Shown here piece by piece: positions 58,917-64,000 of a stretch of DNA of 64,000 nt (position 1 is its first letter; each line of letters begins with the position of its first letter). A model generated the notes under the pieces. That model was not told where the DNA came from and did no database searches. It was given only the letters and a program-made list of their open reading frames with translations. Source of the stretch: Chelydra serpentina (lineage: Eukaryota; Chordata; Testudines; Chelydridae). The stretch covers positions 27,345,001 through 27,409,000 of the forward strand of contig JBAIAC010000004.1 in NCBI GenBank assembly GCA_037349315.1, in the 5' to 3' direction. The translations under genes were made by a program, and so were the position numbers.

Positions 58917-59047
58917 GGTGATATTTTCAAGAACACTCAAAGTTGGTCTAGCTTTGCTTCTATTGAAGTCTATGGAAGTTTTTTTATTGAATGCAATGAG
59001 TGCACAGTTAAGCGAATAGTATGCACGCTTTTGAAAATACCACCTGA
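58917..59047. repeat. MITE-like inverted repeat
   Basis: GGTGATATTTTCAAGA at the left mirrors TTTTGAAAATACCACC at the right. Resembles small sauropsid MITEs. A similar small one is at 59311-59361 (GACCTAATCCTGAG / CTCAGGATTGGGCC). Confidence 0.5.
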
Positions 59048-59437
59048 AAACGCTTTTATTTCAGTACTTTGTAAAAGAAGTTGAATGCTCATTCCTGGTC
59101 ATTATCACTAAGCTAGGCCTCCTGCAGCGATATATTAAGTTGGTTGCCTCATTGAGAAACTGCCCCATTTAGTGTTCCGTTATTTATGCATGGACTTGAA
59201 TCCAAATCCCTAGAAAAGAGAAAATTCCTTAATACATGTGTTTCACACTTAGTCAATTTTAAATTGAGAGTTTTCCTTAAAAATAGTTGTGTGTTTTGCT
59301 AATCTATATGGACCTAATCCTGAGAGGTGAAAATTCTATTGTAGTTCTCAGGATTGGGCCCTAACTTGGGATGCTATCTACCTAGTAATAAAATCAACTG
59401 ACTAGAACTAAGCAATTTTACATGCTCTTCTTTTCAG

Positions 59438-59614
59438 TTTATCCCAGTTGCTCAAGCTGAGAGTGAACAAAAGCCTGCTGTAAATGCGAGTTACACCGCT
59501 CAGATTAATCCTGCAGATGGAGGGTGCCTGCTGGCGAAGTACAGCAACAAATATAATGACTGTGAATTTGGACTGCTGGCCAACCTGTATGCCAGTCAGG
59601 GCCAACCTGGCAAG
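59438..59614 (+). CDS. C11orf54: C11orf54 coding exon 5
   Basis: Acceptor TCTTCTTTTCAG, donor GTGTGT, 59 codons. Encodes FIPVAQAESEQKPAVNASYT, INPADGGCLLAKYSNKYND and ANLYASQGQPGK. Confidence 0.94.
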
Positions 59615-60345
59615 GTGTGTATTTGGATAAAAAGTCACTTCTTCAGTAGGTGATAGCTAAAGTTAAACTTCTTTCTTTCAGGCCTGCCTTGTCTTTCAGG
59701 GAATGCTGATGTTAATATTAATCCCAGAAATCACATAAGAGAAATAATGTCCTTCACAAGAAAATGAAGTTGATGTGAGGGAGTAGATTCCCCAGGGGAT
59801 TGGTATTGGGATATGGAACTTTTCACCCTTAAGTCACCCATTGTAATCCAGCCCAGGTTGGTAGTGACTGAAAGTTATTGTCATCTGATGCTTAGTTGGC
59901 CTATGTAAACTGAGGTTTATGGTCTTAGTTCAGTTCCCGGTGGACGAGTGTCTCCCTCAACACAACTGGCACTAGGTGGTCTCGGCAGAGAAGCAAGGAC
60001 CGAATGGTGCATGAAAATTGAACAACCTTTTTATCCCTAGAGAATGTTCTTTCATGACAGGTTTGAGGCCTGTTGGGTGGGAGAGGGAAGCTTTACACCT
60101 CTGCTTCATGTGCTGTGCCTGTTGTATGAATAAATAAAGAACTTCCGAAAAGCAAATTCTTACCTGCAAAAAACAAAACCTGTTGAATATTTTAAGGATA
60201 CAAAGGAAGCAGCACCTGTGAGAGAACTTACTTTAACAAAGATTACGGGATACATAACAGCGTTGAAATACATGATGTACGTAGCAAACATTCACAAAAC
60301 ATTACAGCATGTGATAGGCATGATAAATGTATGTCTACTCTCCAG

Positions 60346-60495
60346 GTTATTGAAGTGAAAGCCAATGGAAGAACTGGACAGCATAACTTTGTGACCTGTA
60401 TGAGACAAATTATAGAAAAATGCTATGGAGATAAACCAGTCGGGATAGGAGGTACATTTGTCCTTCAAAAGGGGAAAGCAAAGATTCATATCATG
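60346..60495 (+). CDS. C11orf54: C11orf54 coding exon 6
   Basis: Acceptor TCTACTCTCCAG, donor GTAAGT, 50 codons. Encodes VIEVKANGRTGQHNFVTCMR then YGDKPVGIGGTFVLQKGKAK and IHIM. Phase 0 out; the next exon is not in the window. Confidence 0.94.
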
Positions 60496-60889
60496 GTAAG
60501 TTGCTTTTGATTCAGTGTCTTTATCTTTCTAAAAAATAAAGATGCAGGACAGTTCAGGATATAAAGATGTAGTGCACTTCATTTTTTTGCAATAATGTGC
60601 ACTTTCTGAAAAGTGATAAACAGAAAGTACAAAACCACCAAAATTATATATCCCTTGACCCTAATACTCCCATCTTTTGTAGGGGCAAAGAATCTGTAGA
60701 AACAAATGGGGATGTATAAGGACTTGGTGAAACACATAGACAGTAGAATAGTGTGAAAAATAACTAAAAAAATTAAAAATCGATTAAACAACAATCAGAG
60801 ATGGTTTAACTTAGAGATTTATAATTTTTTATAAATGTTATAAAATATGACAAGTATTTAATATATTTATGCAATAGCTATACAGTTCT

Positions 60890-63283
60890 TACTGCACAGA
60901 CAATCCAGGAAGTTTTTGGAAAGTGTAGGGGACAATTTCCTGGTGCAAGTGCTGGAGGAACCAACTAGGGGAAAAGCTCTTCTTGACCTGCTGCTCACAA
61001 ACAGGGAAGAAATAGTAGAGGAAGCAATAGTGGATGGGAACCTGGGAGGCAGTGACCATGAGATGGTCGAGTTCAGGATCCTGACACAAGGAAGAAAGGA
61101 GAGCAGTAGAACAGAGACCCTGGACTTCAGAAAAGCAGACTTTGACTCCCTCAGGGAACTGATGGGCAAGGTCCCCTGGGAGAATAACATGAGGGGGAAA
61201 GGAGTCGAGGAAAGCTGGCTGTATTTTAAAGAATCCTTATTGAAGTTGCAGGAACAAACCATCCCGATGTGTAGAAAGAAAAGTAAATATGGCAGGCGAC
61301 CAGCTTGGCTTAACAGTGAAATCCTTGCTCGTCTTAAACACAAAAAAACAGCTTACAAGAAGTGGAAGACTGGACAAATGACCAAGGAGGAGTATAAAAA
61401 TATTGCTCAGGCATGCAGGAGTGAAATTAGGAAGGCCAAATCACACTTGGAGTTGCAGCTAGCTGGAGATGTTAGGAGTAACAAGAAGGGTTTCTTCAGG
61501 TATGTTAGCAACAAGAAGAAAGTCAAGGAAAGTGTGGGCCCCTTGCTGAATGAGGGAGGGAACCTAGTGACAGAGGATGTGGAGAAAGCTAGTGTACTCA
61601 ATGCTTTTTTTTCCTCTGTCTTCACAGACAAGGTCAGCTCCCAGACGGCTGCACTCCGCAGCACGGTATGGGGAGAAGGTGACCAGCCCTCTGTGGAGAA
61701 AGAAGTAGTTCGGGACTATGTAGAAAAGCTGGACGAGCACAAGTCCATGGGGCCGGATGCACTGCATCCGAGGGTGCTAAAGGAGTTGGCCGATGTGATT
61801 GCAGAGCCATTGGCCATTATCTTTGACAAATCATGGCAATCGGGGGGAGGTCCCGGATGACAGGAAAAAAGCTAATGTAGTGCCCATCTTTAAAAAAGGG
61901 AAGAAGGAAGATCCGGGGAACTACAGGCCAGTCAGTCTCACCTCAGTCCCTGGAAAAATCATGGAACAGGTCCTCAAGGAATCAATTCTGAACCACTTAA
62001 AGGAGGGGAAAGTGATCAGGAACAGTCAGCATGGATTCACCAAGGGCAAGTCATGCCTGACTAACCTAATTGCCTTCTATGATGAGATAACCGGCTCTGT
62101 GGATGAGGGGAAAGCAGTGGATGTGCTATTTCTTGACTTTAGCAAAGCTTTTGATAGTCTCCCACAGTATTCTTGCCAGCAAGTTAAAGAAGTATGGGCT
62201 GGATGAATGGACAGTAAGGTGGATAGAAAACTGGCTAGATGGTCGGGCTCAACGGGTGGTGATCAATGGCTCCATGTCTAGTTGGCAGCCGGTATCAAGT
62301 GGAGTGCCCCAAGGGTCGGTGCTGGGGCCGGTTTTGTTCAATATCTTCATTAACGATCTGGAGGATGGTGTGGACTGCACCCTTAGCAAGTTTGCAGATG
62401 ACACTAAACTGGGAGGAGTGGTTGATACGCTGGAGGGTAGGGATAGGATACAGAGGGACCTAGACAAATTAGAGGATTGGGCCAAAAGAAATATGATGAG
62501 GTTCAACAAGGACAAGTGCAGAGTCCTGCACTTAGGACGGAAGAATCCCATGCACTGCTACAGACTAGGGACCGAATGGCTGGGCAGCAGTTCTGCAGAA
62601 AAGGACCTAGGGGTTACGGTGGATGAAAAGCTGAATATGAGACAACAGTGTGCCCTTGTTGCCAAGAAGGCTAATGGCATTTTGGGTTGTATAAGTAGGG
62701 GCATTTCCAGCAGATCGAGGGACGTGATTACTCCCCTCTATTCGGCACTGGTGAGGCCTCATTTGGAGTACTGTGTCCAGTTTTGGGCCCCACACTACAA
62801 GAAGGATGTGGATAAATTGGAAAGAGTCCAGCGGAGGGCAACAAAAATGATTAGGGGGCTGGAGCACATGACTTATGAGGAGAGGCTGAGGGAACTGGAA
62901 TTGTTTAGCCTGCAGTAGAGAAGAATGAGGGGGGATTTGATAGCTGCTTTCAACTACCTGAAAGGGGGTTCCAAAGAGGATGGATCTAGACTGTTCTCAG
63001 TGGTAGAAGATGACAGAACAAGGAGTAATGGTCTCAAGTTGCAGAGGGGGAGGTTTAGGTTGGATATTAGGAAAAACTTTTTCACTAGTAGGGTGGTGAA
63101 GCACTGGAATGGGTTACCTAGGGAGGTGGTGGAATCTCCTTCCTTAGAGGTTTTTAAGGTCAGGCTTGACAAAGCCCTGGCTGGGATGATCTAGTTGGGG
63201 TGGGTCCTGCTTTGAGCAGGGGGTTGGACTAGATGACCTCCTGAGGTCCCTTCCAACCCTGAGATTCTATGATTGTATTTGCT
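60890..63283 (+). mobile_element. CR1 LINE, 5'-truncated, 2.4 kb
   Basis: Covers the end of the endonuclease ([30 protein letters not shown]), the complete reverse transcriptase with [15 protein letters not shown] and the catalytic FADDTKLG, and the CR1 C-terminal block, then a 3' UTR ending ATTCTATGAT. Frames are 60916-61860, 61799-62206, 62103-62918 and 62925-63194. They are broken by a frameshift at the G-run near 61845, one near 62160 and an in-frame TAG at 62916-62918. Inactive. In sense orientation within C11orf54. Confidence 0.93.
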
Positions 63284-63659
63284 TGCATGCTTACCAGAAT
63301 TCACTTTCCATTTTACAAGCAGAACTTTCTGAAATGTTAAACTTTTAAAAGTCTCCAGTGATTCTTGTCTCTGACAAACCTATCAAATGTCAAAGATGAA
63401 ATTCCTGTCTTCTTGTCATGCTGCTTTCATCTACCTAAAATTCAAAGGGTAATTTTAAAAAATCTATTACTCTGAAGAATTTTTTTTTCAAGAAGTGGGT
63501 CTAAACATGATGCCAAGGGTGCTCCCCTTTGGAGAAAAGCACCATTCCTGAGTCCTCAGAGTCTATAATACTCCTGAAACAGATGTCTTGAATGTGTATG
63601 TCTTAGGCTGTATTCACATTGGGAACAGTATTCACAATACTTATTATCAAGGTTCTATT

Positions 63660-64000
63660 TAGGGCTGTCGATTAATCGTAGTTAACTCATGCGATTAACT
63701 CAAAAAAATTAATCATGATTAATCTCACTGTTAAACAATAGAATACCAACTGAAATTTATTAAATATTTTTGGATGTTTACATTTTCAAATATATTGATT
63801 TCTATTGCAACACAAAATACAAAGTGTACAGTGCTCACTTTATATTATTATTATTATTACAAATATTTGCACTGTAAACATACTTTTTATTTTTTTATTT
63901 TTCAGTTCACCTCATACAAGTACTATAGTGCAATCTCTTTATCGTGAAAGTGTAATTTACAAATGTTCAGTCACAAATTTAATTAATGCATTATTTTTTA
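63660..64000 (+). mobile_element. hAT element, second copy, cut by window end
   Basis: Starts TAGGGCTGTCGATTAATCG and follows 19956-20211 closely (AACAATAGAATACCA, ACAAAGTGTACAGTGCTCAC). Near 63968 it jumps to sequence matching about 20893 onward (TTCAGTCACAAATTTAATTA), so it is internally deleted. Confidence 0.8.

Larger units (their letters stand above)
46555..64000 (+). other. C11orf54: C11orf54 gene, 5' part (6 coding exons in view)
   Basis: C11orf54 (PTD012) is a cytosolic/nuclear zinc enzyme with ester-hydrolase activity. Coding exons 50465-50522, 55276-55374, 57040-57113, 57966-58067, 59438-59614 and 60346-60495 join in phase into 220 codons. Recognisable blocks: FALHVPSLEELSG, LKENFADVQVSVVECPDL, RIADVGGVPYLVPLV, LPGAFILGAGAG, INPADGGCL and NFVTCMRQIIEKCYGDKPVG. 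The family has about 315 residues. The last third, with the His-rich zinc site, lies beyond the window. The intron after 60495 has received a CR1 LINE. The promoter is shared with TAF1D. Confidence 0.95.

Noticed and set aside
1..64000. Search for CRISPR-like arrays, operons or defence systems.
   Set aside because: Intron-exon genes, SINEs, LINEs and polyadenylation signals show a vertebrate genome; no regular spacer-repeat array was seen.

Overview
This is a vertebrate nuclear genomic window, most likely from a cryptodiran turtle. That identification is inferred from the repeats: a tRNA-derived SINE (24836-25020) whose tail matches the CR1 LINE 3' end, several CR1 LINE copies in both orientations, many hAT-type miniature transposons, Harbinger/Chompy-like MITEs, and solo LTRs with 5-bp target duplications. 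The host genes have short exons, GT/AG splice sites and long AT-rich introns. No prokaryotic or viral gene system was seen.

Three genes were recognised, in the order CEP295 > ... < TAF1D ... > C11orf54, which is the order I recall for human 11q21. (1) 1-13541, plus strand: the last eleven exons of CEP295, a centriole protein, ending in its ALMS motif. Reading phase holds across every junction (703 codons including stop). (2) 46470 down to 36228, minus strand: TAF1D, a subunit of the RNA polymerase I factor SL1/TIF-IB, with five coding exons giving 367 residues. Past its stop the locus continues to a terminal exon at 18052-17730 through small apparently noncoding exons. The introns between them hold an H/ACA and C/D snoRNA block. 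Several snoRNAs are present as paralogous pairs or trios in which one copy has kept and another has lost the ACA box. (3) 46555 to beyond the window end, plus strand: C11orf54 (PTD012-type ester hydrolase), with six coding exons in view (220 codons, in phase). The zinc-binding C-terminal part lies outside the window.

TAF1D and C11orf54 are divergent and share a CpG-rich promoter (about 46.0-46.9 kb) with a perfect TCTCGCGAGA palindrome and a YY1-like site. CEP295 and TAF1D converge, with polyadenylation signals at 13520 and 17746.

Region by region: 0-13.5 kb CEP295 exons and introns; 13.5-17.7 kb intergenic, repeat-rich; 17.7-35.9 kb the snoRNA-host part of TAF1D, with a rearranged hAT element (19956-21240), an LTR and the SINE; 35.9-46.5 kb TAF1D coding part; 46.5-64 kb C11orf54, whose introns hold three LTRs, two hAT MITEs, a duplicated Harbinger-like MITE and a 2.4-kb CR1 LINE with broken frames. 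The most interesting material is the duplicated snoRNA block. All family assignments were made by reading, without database searches.
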